Assembly (NCBI GenBank): GCA_048213135.1
Contig: PS015137.1
Location: 25,880 to 78,770 of the forward strand
Direction of reading: 5' to 3'
Origin: Reclinomonas americana ATCC 50394
Taxonomy: Eukaryota; Jakobida; Jakobea; Jakobida
Length of the DNA stretch: 52,891 nt
The notes under the pieces were generated by a model. That model worked only from the letters and a program-made list of their open reading frames with translations. It was not told the origin of the DNA and ran no database searches. The first letter of the stretch is position 1; each line of letters opens with the position of its first letter. The position numbers were made by a program, and so were the translations under genes. This document shows positions 1 to 21,015 of the stretch, piece after piece.

Positions 1-460
1 ATCTTGCATGATTGGTGTTTTTGGTCGTGTTCTTCTCCTGGTCTCTCCGCTCATACGTGACATGCTTGTTTTCGCCTTGTTCGCGTCCTCTCCTATGATC
101 TCTTCGATGGAGTGACCTCCGTGCTTGGATTCGCTTCTTTGCGTTTGACATCGCGATTTGTCTTGCATGATTGGTTTTTTTGTTGTGTTCTTCTCCTGGT
201 CTCTCCGCTCGTACGTTGCGTGCTCTTTTCCTCCTTGTTCGCATCCCCTCCTGTGCATTTCTTCGATGGATTGACCTCCGTGTTTGGATTCGCTTGTTTG
301 CGTTCGCTGTGAGAGAAGAGTGTCTTTCTGCACTTGCGGATTCTCCGCGCATCCTTGACATGCTCTTTTCCTCCTTGGTTGCATGACTTCCTATGCATCT
401 CTTCGACGGAGCCACCTCCGTGTTGAATCGCTGATCAGCGTTCGTTCGTGAGGGACCGTG
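1..460. repeat. Imperfect tandem repeat, about 168-bp unit
   Basis: The words TCTTGCATGATTGGT, CTTCTCCTGGTCTCTCCGCTC and TTCGATGGA-TGACCTCCGTG occur near 3-120 and again near 171-288, giving a period of about 168 bp. A third, more degenerate and shorter copy is visible near 355-430 (ATGCTCTTTTCCTCCTTG, then CTTCGACGGAGCCACCTCCGTG). I see no gene here. From about 460 to 702 the sequence becomes pyrimidine-rich and ends in a 3' splice site (CTCTCCACAG) for the first supported exon of the downstream gene. A small additional exon may lie around 530-575, but I cannot fix its ends. Confidence 0.6.
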
Positions 461-702
461 CGACCGTTGTATGACCCACCTCGTCTCTATTCTTCACTCC
501 CTTCTCATCCAAACTCGCGTGCGTTGCAGCATCAATGATCCGAGCGATTTGCTTCGGGACCTCACGCTTCCCTCTTCACGCTGTCATGTCGCCCTCATGT
601 TGCTCCCCTTTCACCTTCCTTCTCTCCTTCCCCTTCTCCCTCCCTCTCATCCCCCTTCTCCTCCCCTCTTCCCTCACTTCCCTCCCTCCCCCCTCTCCAC
701 AG

Positions 703-10419
<9,717 letters not shown>

Positions 10420-10495
10420 GGAAGCAGATGTGTGATTGTTTTGTAGCTGGTGGACAGAGTGAATCGGTTATGATCTTGTACATTGCGCATTCTCG

Positions 10496-13400
10496 TCACC
10501 TTACGGCTGTGTGGGCACCTTCTGAGCTGCTACCTCCACCCCACGCACTGTCTCCTTCCTCAATTTCCTCGTCCTCGAGTTCCTCAAACTGGCGCGCCAG
10601 GTCGACACTCTCGTACAGCGGCGGCAGGCGCTGCTGTAACCGGCGGGCCAGCAGACCAGAATGCTCAATTGCCACATCGAGCACCACCTGCAGCATCTCC
10701 ATGAACTGCTCCGCAACCGAGACCACTCGCCTCTGCGGAGACTTGATGGGCGACGTTGACAGTGGGGAGGAGGCGGTTGCGGTGGGTGATCGGGTCGGCG
10801 ACACAGTGATGATCGAGGCCTCGGCCGGCGATCCGGGCAGCTCGGCATCCAGCAGCACATGCTCCGCGTCACGCAACAGCGCGGCCTCTTCCTCCAGACC
10901 CGTTACGGCCTGGCGCATGCGCACAGTCCTCCGATTGAACGCGAGGGTCTGGTCGATGCAGCGCACATAGACCGCGGGATCCGCTGTGGGAAGAAAGCAA
11001 TGAGAACCGGTGCACTGCGTGAGACGAGACGATGGCAAACACAACAAACCTCTGGTCTCTCGAATTCGATCCTTGAGACCCGACAGCAGATCGAGACAGC
11101 CAATGGCATTCGGCTCCATCAGCTCCAGACTCGGTACAATGCTCACCAGGATGCCAGCCGCCTCGTCCATTTCATCTCTTGCCAACAAGCAGGAAGCCAG
11201 CCATCCCTTGGCACCGAGAACCACCTGTGTCTCCGGGCCAAAGGCAACGGTGCTGGCCTTGACGCACTGCCAAGATTCCACACACGAGTGAGGACAAAAA
11301 CAGCCCAATTCAACGGCAACACGCGACAAACCACACGGAGCATGCGCTCGGCCTCGACGAAATCGGATCCACTGCGAAGCAGGTTGACGGCGACCTCGCG
11401 CAACGACACTAGTGTCTCCGGATGATGCTCGCCCAGTGCCTGCGAGCGCAACTCCCAGCATCGTCGCTGCAACTGGACAGCCTCCTGTGATCGAGGTTTG
11501 AGGGGAAAGAGAGATTGTAAGGACGCATGGTGGCACGCACCTCCAGTTGCTCGGCCTTGGACAACAGCTGCGCGAGATTACCGAGTGTCGACAACGACAG
11601 TGAGTGGTGCTCGCCGAATTCTTGCAGCGCGCTTTCGTGCGCATGCCGGCACATTTGCACGGCCTCGGCCATTTGTGGTTCGCCCAGTTGTGCCAACTCG
11701 GCGAGGGTGTAGGCGAGGTTGAGTTCGGCGGCGATGAGGAATGGGTGTCCTTTGCGGAGGACGTGGCGCCTGTGCAAATGAGGGGGAAGGGGGAAAGTGA
11801 GGGGAGAAGGGGAAGGGGGAGGGTGGACGGGGGAGGGGGAGGGTGGACGGGGGAAGGGAAGGGGAAGGGGGAAGGAGAAGGGGGAAGGGAAGGGATGGGG
11901 GAAGAGGAAGGTGAAAGGGGAAGGTGAAAGGGGAAGTGAAAGGGGAAGGAGAAGGGGGAAGGAGAAGGGGGAAGGAGAAGGGGGGAGGGAATGGGGGAAG
12001 GTGGGACTTTGAGGTACTCATCCTTTTTCCTTCGCTGCGCAATCTCTCTCCTCCCCCTTATAATTCCTCGCTTTTGTTCACCGTGCCCGACATTCAATTT
12101 TCTCTCACCATTTCGTGCTACCTGTCTGTGCGTGTGCGTGTGCTCAATCTTCCTCGTTCTACTTCGTCAATCACTGCACTATACATCTAAGTTCTGCCCT
12201 CTTCCTCGTCCATCCTGTCCATTCTCACATCGTATTTCTTTTCCCTCCTTTTTCCCATCCCTTGCTTTCTCTTTTCTTTCTCTTTGCATTCCCCTTTCCC
12301 TTTCCCTTCTACTTCCGCCTTCCATTCCTTCTCTCTCTTTTGCCTACCCTTCGCCTCCTTCCCTTCTCTTCCCCCTTCCCTGCTCCTTCTCTTCTTTCTC
12401 CTGCTTCAAGCCTCCCTGTCTCTCCTCGTTCCCCCTCTGCTGTACAAGACAAACCTCCTCTCCAAGCACGTCCGTTGTACTTTTTCTGCATCCTGTGGTC
12501 GGTATTGATTGAAGAGCGCTGCGTGGGAGAGAAGAACATGTAAGCAGTCGACTATTCACCGAACAAACAAAATGAACACACCCAGCCCGAGATTGTTGAG
12601 CGACGTCTGCAGTGAGACAAAGACAATGATAAGGTGTGCGTTGAAGGAGACGAGTCGGAAAGAGATGTCACGCCGCGAACCAGTGTGCATGGATGATGAC
12701 TGCCGAGGACACGCTCGCGAATCTCCGTGCACTGGGTGAGCACCTCGGCAGCACGACGATGGTCGCCAAGAATGTCCATTACAGACTGCATAAATAGAGC
12801 AGAGGTGAGCAACAAGTGTGAAGTGTCTCCCACTGTCGCGTGCAACTCACGGCAAGATTCGACATGGAGACCAGCGTGGCGGGATGATCGTCGCCAAGTG
12901 CAAATTTGCGCAGCTCAAGGGCCTCCGAAAAGTGTGTACGAGCTGTGCGGCAGCAACAGGTGAGCACACACCACCTAACACATGCAGTACACCATATTAC
13001 CTTCCGAATACAGTCCCGCATGGTAGCAGCTCTCGCCGAGGGCATTGATCGAGTCGAGCACCTCCGGGTGGTCCTCTGGCAGCACCTCTCGCCGCCTGGC
13101 TAGCACCTGGCGCTGCATCCGCAATCCTTGTTCGTGCTGACCCACATTGGAGGCGGCCAGCGCGGCACCCCACTCGGAGCGCAGCGTGTCGGGATGCCGC
13201 GGACCCAACAAGCGCGTGCGGCACTTGACGTTGGCCTCGAACAACTCGTGGGCCTGAAGACAACCACAAAACCAATCAACACACAGGTCGAGAGAGAGAG
13301 GCAAAAACCGCAATCTGCTTGAGGCACCTTGGAATACAATCCCTGCTCGTACGCCACACGCGCCAGCCACTCTTCCACATGNNNNNNNNNNNNNNNNNNN

Positions 13401-14931
13401 NNNNNNNNNNNNNNNNNNNNNNNNNNNNNNNNNNNNNNNNNNNNNNNNNNNNNNNNNNNNNNNNNNNNNNNNNNNNNNNNNNNNNNNNNNNNNNNNNNNN
13501 NNNNNNNNNNNNNNNNNNNNNNNNNNNNNNNNNNNNNNNNNNNNNNNNNNNNNNNNNNNNNNNNNNNNNNNNNNNNNNNNNNNNNNNNNNNNNNNNNNNN
13601 NNNNNNNNNNNNNNNNNNNNNNNNNNNNNNNNNNNNNNNNNNNNNNNNNNNNNNNNNNNNNNNNNNNNNNNNNNNNNNNNNNNNNNNNNNNNNNNNNNNN
13701 NNNNNNNNNNNNNNNNNNNNNNNNNNNNNNNNNNNNNNNNNNNNNNNNNNNNNNNNNNNNNNNNNNNNNNNNNNNNNNNNNNNNNNNNNNNNNNNNNNNN
13801 NNNNNNNNNNNNNNNNNNNNNNNNNNNNNNNNNNNNNNNNNNNNNNNNNNNNNNNNNNNNNNNNNNNNNNNNNNNNNNNNNNNNNNNNNNNNNNNNNNNN
13901 NNNNNNNNNNNNNNNNNNNNNNNNNNNNNNNNNNNNNNNNNNNNNNNNNNNNNNNNNNNNNNNNNNNNNNNNNNNNNNNNNNNNNNNNNNNNNNNNNNNN
14001 NNNNNNNNNNNNNNNNNNNNNNNNNNNNNNNNNNNNNNNNNNNNNNNNNNNNNNNNNNNNNNNNNNNNNNNNNNNNNNNNNNNNNNNNNNNNNNNNNNNN
14101 NNNNNNNNNNNNNNNNNNNNNNNNNNNNNNNNNNNNNNNNNNNNNNNNNNNNNNNNNNNNNNNNNNNNNNNNNNNNNNNNNNNNCAGGACCTGGTCGGGT
14201 GTCGACACCTCCGAGTTGCCTTGACGGTCGGCCAGCACAGAGCGCAGCAGAGCCTCGCCCTCGCCGTGATATCCCATGTCCATTTGCGCAATGGCAGCAT
14301 TCTCCAGCAACTCGAGACGCACGGCCTCGTACTCGTCCACCCACTCGGCCTTGCTGAGCGCCTGCAGACCTTCCCGACACAGCAGCACTCCCACACGTGC
14401 ACGACCGGCGGCTGTCTCGGCGCGCGCCAGTCGCGCCTGCGAGGTGAGAGCGGCGGCAAACTGCTTGAGTTCCCGTCGCAAAAAGAGCGCAAATCGATGC
14501 CCTCCAATGGCAATCTTGTAGTAGCCGGCGTAGCGGTAGGCGTAGGCCAGGTTGTCGGCGGCGGTGGCCAGCGCAGACGCATCGGCAGGCACGTCTGTGT
14601 TCGGTCGCACCAAATGCAAATAGTCCTCTTTGAATGCATCGACGGCCGCCGCGTAGTCGCCCTCGCGCAGGCGCTGAAAACCGACCGAAGTCAAGTGTGG
14701 CGGCAATCCCGTGGCTGTCGCCGTGGACGCCGTGGTGGTGGTGGTGTTTGTGGAGTTGGTGGTGGTGGTCGATGATGATGATGGTGATGAGGAGGATGAG
14801 GAGGAGGAGGATGATGAGGAAGATGACGATGATGCTGGTGGCGGGGGTGGTGGTGGTGGTGGAGTTGGAGGTGGTGCAGCAGGAACGACGGAGGATAATG
14901 AGGCGGAGGAGGTGCAGCCGGATTCCGCCAT
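10496..14931 (-). CDS. TPR-repeat protein, kinesin-light-chain-type repeats
   Basis: Multi-exon gene on the minus strand; stop TGA at 10498-10496. The start chosen is the ATG at 14931 (MAESGCTSS); an in-frame upstream ATG near 15090 would only add low-complexity sequence. The N-terminus has a Pro run, a long Ser run and a Thr/Ala tract, then DNLAYAYRYAGYYKIAI. After the 13382-14184 gap come repeats of about 42 residues with the kinesin-light-chain TPR pattern: LLGPRHPDTLRS, LPEDHPEVLDSINALG, LGDDHPATLVSMSNLA, LGSHHPCTLV, FGEHHSLSLSTLGNLAQLL, LGEHHPETLVSLREVAVNL. The C-terminus is acidic (FEELEDEEIEEGD). Such repeats bind partner proteins, and the partner is unknown. Part of one repeat between 11776 and 12680 is not accounted for, so an exon may be missed. 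Its stop lies only 77 bp from that of the convergent GH13-GT5 gene. Confidence 0.8.
11776..12010 (-). repeat. GGGGAAGG-type polypurine tract (pyrimidine on the sense strand) in an intron
   Basis: About 230 bp of nearly pure purine on the plus strand, built from GGGGAAGGGGGAAGGAGAAG-like words. It lies inside the long intron (about 11776-12680) of the TPR gene, just upstream of the acceptor for the exon reading KGHPFLIAAELNLAYTL. The rest of this intron (12010-12680) is mixed pyrimidine-rich sequence without a clear exon. Confidence 0.75.
13382..14184. other. Assembly gap (803 N)
   Basis: Run of N in the TPR gene between STPDQVL and HVEEWLARVAYEQGLYSK. One or more TPR exons are probably missing. 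Confidence 1.
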
Positions 14932-15480
14932 GTCGGTGGAGAGGAGGGTTTCGATGGCTGTGTGGAGAGGGGGAAGGGGGAAGGGGGAAGGGGGTGAGGG
15001 AGGAGAGAGGGAGGAGGAGAGCGGGAAAATGAGATGAAGATACGGTGAAAGGCAGCGTAGAAGAAGACGGAGGTGTCGGGACGATCTCACTCAAACTGCA
15101 GGAGAAAGAAGTGCAGCACAACATGGAACAGCACAAGCAACTAATGAGAAGCAGGAAGGAGCGCACGATCAATAAAGGTTGGATAAAGTGTAGGACGACA
15201 CGCCAGGCCAGCTGCAACGCGACAGACGACACAGAAACCAAAGCACGCACAGCAGAGGATGATGTTCAACGCGAAGAATGTGAACAACAATCCAATACAT
15301 CATCAGAGATCACGATAGAGATAATGGTCAGCTCCACGGCAAGAGAGAAACGAAGCGGGTGACAGAGACCAGAGTACAAGCAGAGCGGAGAATGATTTGG
15401 AAAGCGGTGGAGGGACAGAGGAAGGGGGCGTCCAACACCGTAGCCGATGCAGTGGTGAAGGACGACAACAAAAGGGAAAT
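14932..15480. other. Intergenic: 5' flank of the TPR gene
   Basis: A GGGGGAAGG tract (about 14970-15020) is followed by unremarkable A-rich sequence. An AATAAA at about 15170 on the plus strand has no gene upstream to serve. No gene seen. Confidence 0.5.
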
Positions 15481-15487
15481 GGAGCAG

Positions 15488-16110
15488 ACGACGCCAATGA
15501 GCCCACATATTTTCAGAGACCAGAGCACGCGGAGCAGAGGATGCTATTCAACGTGAAGACGGTCGACAACACGATACGAAGCCGGTGACACCAACGATCC
15601 CAAGCAGGATCAGAGATCACTGCACGCACAGCGGATGCAGTGGTGAAGCTCAACAAGAGAGACATGGAACAGACGACACCAACGAGCCCACACATAACCA
15701 GACAAGATACGAAGCGGGTGACACCAACGATCCCACGCAGGATCAGAGACCAGAGCATGCACAACGGATGCAGTGGTAAAGCTCAACAACGAAGATACGA
15801 AGCGGGTGACACCAACGATCCCACGCAGAATCAGAGACCACAGCACGCACAGCGGATGCAGTGGTGAAGCTCGACAATAACAGAGACATGGAACAGACGA
15901 CACCAACGAGCCCACACATAACCAGATACCAGAGCACGCGGAGCGGAGCATGGAATTCAGCGCGGTGAAGCTCGAACGAAGACGACGCAGTCCGACAACA
16001 AGAGAGAAATGAATGGAGCAGACGACACCAACGATCCCACACATAACCAGAGACCAGAGCACGTGCAGCGGAGAGTGACTGTCAAAGCGGTCGTGCTCAA
16101 ACAATCCGAC
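15488..16110. repeat. Degenerate minisatellite, about 89-bp unit with 45-bp half units
   Basis: The word GACACCAACGATCCCA (variants CAACGAGCCCA, CAATGAGCCCA) recurs near 15490, 15589, 15673, 15719, 15808, 15897 and 16021. The spacings are about 99, 86, 45, 89, 89 and 124 bp. Between these words, AGAGACCAGAGCACGC and CAGCGGATGCAGTGGTGAAGCTC recur. Translating the minus strand gives recurring peptides such as WDRWCHPLRI, but the unit length is not a multiple of three and the frame changes, so I read it as non-coding. Confidence 0.8.
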
Positions 16111-16773
16111 AACAAGAGAGAGAAATGGAGCGGACGATATCACATGGCAATGGCTCCAACCTAGTGTGGAACCACTACTACAACAACAACTAATAGCCGC
16201 CGCAGCACAAGGCCCCACACGCAGTGCAGCAGGACCAGCAGCAACCTAATGAATCTGTCATATTCCACCGAGAGAAAAACGCAACTGGATTGCCACAAAA
16301 CATCCTCCGAGGTAGTTCCCTCAATATCCCCGCGCACAGAGCCCGGCAACAGTGTGACTTCGGGAATCATCTTGAGCTCTATACGAACGCAATGTTCGAA
16401 AATGGAGAAAGACGGACAAGATGTGAGTGAGCAACGACGAGACGAGAAACAGAGAGAGAGAGAGAGGGAATATGAGTGTGAAGAAGTACACACGAGGGAG
16501 AGTGTGTGTGAGAGTGAGAGAGCGCGCGCACACACTGACCTTTCTTGCGATGACGCGCTTGCGCAGCTCCCATGAGTGCGTGTGTGCAGCCAATTGAATG
16601 GCGTCACTGAGAGAGAGAGAGAAACACACAAAGAGAGTGTGTATGCGCACAAGGCACCAGACAGTGACACGAGTGACTGTGTGCGAGTGAGAGAGAGCGC
16701 GCGCGAGAAGCGTGAGAATGCGAGAGTGACGTCATTGTCCATCGATGTCCTGCACGCACCTTCTACAGTCACA
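16111..16773. other. Intergenic with GA-rich stretches
   Basis: Between the minisatellite and the next gene lies A-rich sequence, then GAGAGAG-rich sequence (about 16440-16720). No gene identified. An in-frame ATG at 16576 could extend the downstream protein, but the added residues are GA-microsatellite-derived. Confidence 0.5.
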
Positions 16774-18404
16774 ATGGACTTTGCAGTGAAAGCACTCACT
16801 GCTGGCTTGTTCTCGTCGAGGAGAAGAGGCGGTGGCGCACCAGTGAGAAGACCAGTGCATGTGGTGACCAGCACGTATCTGGATCCGCGACGATTGACGG
16901 GTTTCGGGAGAGTGTGGACGTGGTTGTCAGTGTTGTTTGGTGAGTGAGTGAGAGAGAGAGAGAGAGAGATACAGGAGGGAGGGAGAGAGGGAGACTAAAG
17001 TGACTGCAGAGTGATTGATCAGAGATTGCAGACTGATTGCAGAGTTTGCAAAGTGATTTCCTGAGTGGCTGCAGAGTGATTGCAGTGAGAGAGTGAGACG
17101 AGTGCCCTTCTCATAACCCCCCCCCCCNNNNNNNNNNNNNNNNNNNNTCCTCTCTCTATCTGTCTCCTTCAGCTGCTGAGATGGCGCACCGCTGGTGGCT
17201 CATTCGTCGAGGGCGCGAATGGAGCGATTTCCTTCGTCGCCTGCAGCAGTACCGTGAGGATGTGCAGTCGCGACTGGCGATGGTGTGGGCGCCGTTCAAG
17301 GTCGACTTGCTGGAGGAGTCGGTGCAAGAGTTTTTGCGGGCGGTGGGCGATTCTGCGGAAGAGGAGGAGGAGGAGGAGGATGCGCCGACGCTGTTGGTGC
17401 CGCTGGGGGCGTCGTATGTGACGCGACCGAATGTGGTGCGAGAGGGGCCGGCGATTCCCGAGGTTTGTGAGCGATGCAAGAGGGGAGGAGGGAGGGAAAG
17501 GGATCGCACCAGCTTGTTCTTGAACGCGCACCTCTTGTGCTCGTCTCTGAATTGAGTCGGCGGCGTTGTCTCCGAGATTAGCCTTGCACTTTCGTGTTCG
17601 TGTCGAGATGAGGGACCTGTCAGCATTGTTTCTGCAGTGAGATAAGATGTCAAGATATGGGTCGTTGCTCGAACTCTTGACTGATAGTCTGTTGCTCAGC
17701 GACAAGGGTACACGCAGAGAGAGGTTTCTTAATTGTCTCTTCTGTCTCTTTCTTGCGGCACGTTGTATGTTGAGAGTTCTCTTCTCTCGCCCAACCTTCC
17801 CCTCACAGAGATGGCGATTCGGCGGCCCTCCACACTTCCCCGCCATCGACGACGCCGAGGCGGCGTTGCGTGACGACACGGTCGCGCGATCGCTCGACTA
17901 CTCGTACCAAGTCGATGCGGCACGACGAGCCCCGTGGAAATCGCGCTTCGTGCTGGACGAAGGTGCGTTCCCACCTGCGTCTCTCCCTCTCCGTCGATCG
18001 TGCACACGGCATCGCTCACCATTACAACAGCGCGCGAGGGCGATGACAAGCTGTCTGTGCCCAACAACGGTTTCGCCGACGATCCCGGTTCGCGCGCTGC
18101 CGCTCGCTCGCTCACTTCCCAATCTCACTCTTCACTCACTCTCCGCGCAGAGGAGGTCCCACACGAGTTCACGCCGCACCCGCTCGACTCGTTCGTGCGC
18201 CAGATCGACGCACTTCCGCAGCACCGCATCTCCACAGCCGGTCGTGCCGATCGCAGCGCGTGGATCCTCGGCGAGGTCGAACGCGACAGGTTTGAGGCAG
18301 AGACAGAGAGGAGAATAGCGATCGAATGCTCATTCCCTTTTGTGTGTCGCAGGAGCGCGCTGGTCCGCCGAGCACTGCAACACGCCGGACTCGAGCCGCA
18401 ATAG
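16774..18404 (+). CDS. Unrecognised protein (hypothetical), six exons
   Basis: I do not recognise the family. The supported exon chain is 16774-16939, 17173-17462, 17809-17962, 18031-18087, 18151-18289 and 18353-18404 (TAG). All junctions keep the reading frame, which supports a real gene. The protein starts MDFAVKALTAGLFSSRR, is Arg-rich at the N-terminus (THLDPRR-like: TSTYLDPRRLTGFGRVW), and continues AAEMAHRWWLIRRGREWSD. An acidic run EEEEEEE follows, then PLGASYVTRPNVVREGPAIP, RWRFGGPPHFPAIDDAEAAL, and a C-terminus RRALQHAGLEPQ. A basic, helix-prone N-terminus could be a mitochondrial targeting region, but that is inference only. A 20-N gap lies in intron 1. The start is the first ATG after GA-rich sequence. 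Confidence 0.65.
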
Positions 18405-18647
18405 ATACTGGCGGGAAGAAACCGACTTGTCGGCAAACGTCGCCTCAACAGCGCGAAGGAAACAACGACAGAAAGTCGCAAAAAAAGGCGCAAGGTGCTG
18501 TTCCACGCGAAGACGACGTGAGATTGGAGGCCACTTTTGTCAGTGCAAATTCCTCATGGCAAACCCCCTTCCGTCATGTCCTTTCACGGTGATTTTTCCT
18601 CGTGTTTTCGTTGCCCGGAGGAGAGCGCAGAAGAAGGCAATAGAAGA

Positions 18648-20759
18648 ATGGATGCTCATCGTCGCAACGTAGGTGTCAACAGGTACGCACGCGCATAGGC
18701 AAGCACGAATAGGCGACGTAAAAGTGACGGAAAGTGTGACATGTCTCTCTCTTGCACGTGCGTGGCAGTGCTCCCTTTGTGTGGAACAAGCGATTCCAGG
18801 ACGGTTTGCAGCTTTCATTGACGCCACCCCCGCGTGTTTCTTCTTCTCTGTCTGCGTCGACCTCGCCGACTGCTGCAAGTGCGGTGTCGCCGACGCCGTT
18901 GTATACGAGTGTGCCTGCGCGTGGTTATGTGAGTGTCCCCCGCTGTGGGAGAGAGGCACGAGGGAGTTAGATAGAAGAGGAGGATGTGTGGGTGTAGATG
19001 CAAGTTGTCTGTGCATGCATGCGTGCATGATTCGAACTCCGATTTGTCATGTTGTGTTCTTCTCCTCCTTCGTCTGCTTCTTCTCTTCGTCGTCGTTGTT
19101 GTTGTTGTTCACTTTCTTCTTCTTCGTCTCTCGTTCTTCGTGCTGTTCTTGTTGTTCTTGTTCTTCTTGTTCTTCTTCTTCTTCTTCTTCTTCTTTTTCT
19201 CCTCCATCGTCGTCTTCTTCTTCTCGTCCTTCTCTTCCTCCTCGTCGTTCTTCGTGTTCTTCTTCTTCTTCTCCTCCTCCTGCCTCCTCCTCCTCCTATT
19301 CTTCTTCTTCTGCTGCTGCTGCCTCTTCTCCTCCTCTTCCTCGTCCTCCTCCTCCTCCTCCCCCTCTCATACCTCTCTTACCTCTCCCCTTCCTCCTCTC
19401 ACTTCCCTCTCATTTCTCCCTTTCCCTCATTTCCTTATCCTCCCTCTCCGTCTCCCTCTCCCCTCCTCCCTTTCCCCCTTGCCCCCCTCTCCCTCACTTC
19501 CCCTTTTCCCTTCTCTTCTNNNNNNNNNNNNNNNNNNNNNNNNNNNNNNNNNNNNNNNNNNNNNNNNNNNNNNNNNNNNNNNNNNNNNNNNNNNNNNNNN
19601 NNNNNNNNNNNNNNNNNNNNNNNNNNNNNNNNNNNNNNNNNNNNNNNNNNNNNNNNNNNNNNNNNNNNNNNNNNNNNNNNNNNNNNNNNNNNNNNNNNNN
19701 NNNNNNNNNNNNNNNNNNNNNNNNNNNNNNNNNNNNNNNNNNNNNNNNNNNNNNNNNNNNNNNNNNNNNNNNNNNNNNNNNNNNNNNNNNNNNNNNNNNN
19801 NNNNNNNNNNNNNNNNNNNNNNNNNNNNNNNNNNNNNNNNNNNNNNNNNNNNNNNNNNNNNNNNNNNNNNNNNNNNNNNNNNNNNNNNNNNNNNNNNNNN
19901 NNNNNNNNNNNNNNNNNNNNNNNNNNNNNNNNNNNNNNNNNNNNNNNNNNNNNNNNNNNNNNNNNNNNNNNNNNNNNNNNNNNNNNNNNNNNNNNNNNNN
20001 NNNNNNNNNNNNNNNNNNNNNNNNNNNNNNNNNNNNNNNNNNNNNNNNNNNNNNNNNNNNNNNNNNNNNNNNNNNNNNNNNNNNNNNNNNNNNNNNNNNN
20101 NNNNNNNNNNNNNNNNNNNNNNNNNNNNNNNNNNNNNNNNNNNNNNNNNNNNNNNNNNNNNNNNNNNNNNNNNNNNNNNNNNNNNNNNNNNNNNNNNNNN
20201 NNNNNNNNNNNNNNNNNNNNNNNNNNNNNNNNNNNNNNNNNNNNNNNNNNNNNNNNNNNNNNNNNNNNNNNNNNNNNNNNNNNNNNNNNNNNNNNNNNNN
20301 NNNNNNNNNNNNNNNNNNNNNNNNNNNNNNNNNNNNNNNNNNNNNNNNNNNNNNNNNNNNNNNNNNNNNNNNNNNNNNNNNNNNNNNNNNNNNNNNNNNN
20401 NNNNNNNNNNNNNNNNNNNNNNNNNNNNNNNNNNNNNNNNNNNNNNNNNNNNNNNNNNNNNNNNNNNNNNNNNNNNNNNNNNNNNNNNNNNNNNNNNNNN
20501 NNNNNNNNNNNNNTACCGCTCTTAGTCGTCTTGGGTGAACTGACTGATTGGGTGGCGTGCAAAGGACATGGACATGAGCGACGAAGGTGAAGACGACTTT
20601 GCGATGCAGTCGCCACAGCTGCAGCGCTACGACGACGAGCTCAAGCTGCCGGGCATTATGGCGCGGCCGCAGCGCAATCTTCGCTACAAGGCGCCCGCCC
20701 CCACTGTCATGCACATTGCCAATATGCAGCAGCATGTGCGAGTGGGTGGACGCAGGTGA
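18648..20759 (+). CDS. Unrecognised protein; first and last exons only, middle lost in gap
   Basis: Exon 1 (18648-18682) reads MDAHRRNVGVNR and stops at a GTACGC donor. Exon 2 (18769-18928) continues in frame with SAPFVWNKRFQDGLQLSLTP, then Ser/Thr/Pro/Ala-rich sequence to a GTGAGT donor. After a 994-N gap, the exon 20565-20759 reads MDMSDEGEDDFAMQSPQL ... YDDELKLPGIMARPQRNLRY ... and ends VRVGGRR-TGA. I join the two sides because nothing between suggests a separate promoter or terminator, but two genes are possible. No domain recognised. Confidence 0.5.
19080..19519 (+). repeat. (TTC)n / CT-rich low-complexity intron
   Basis: Long runs of TTC, TCC and CTC triplets lead into the 19520 gap. 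The three forward frames are all open only because the sequence is pyrimidine-rich. Probably intronic. Confidence 0.75.
19520..20513. other. Assembly gap (994 N)
   Basis: Run of N within the unrecognised gene at 18648-20759. Confidence 1.
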
Positions 20760-21015
20760 TCGGGGAGCGCTGCATAACGCGCACACACACATGCAGAGTG
20801 ACCGTAGGGTAGCAGGCACACGATACGGTGGGCGTGCGGTACTATAAAACCAAAAGAGATGAATCGTGTTGATATATTTTCTCTGCGGTCAACGAGTGCA
20901 AGCACGCACTTGCTTGCTGTTGAACTGTGCGTATGGAGCGAGTCCCAGGAGGGCACAAATCGAGGCTCAGGGCTTGCCGATGAAGCCGTGTGCGTCACCG
21001 GCTCGCGACAAGTCG

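Noticed and set aside
15165-15180. AATAAA as a polyadenylation signal
   Set aside because: No plus-strand gene ends upstream; no support.
15610-16218. Minus-strand repeat protein with recurring WDRWCHPLRI peptides
   Set aside because: The repeat unit is not a multiple of three, the frame changes between units, and there are no splice or start signals. Treated as a minisatellite.
18984-20590. Large hydrophobic open frames (poly-Leu/Phe/Ser) suggesting a membrane protein
   Set aside because: They come from TTC/CTC repeats and N; composition only.
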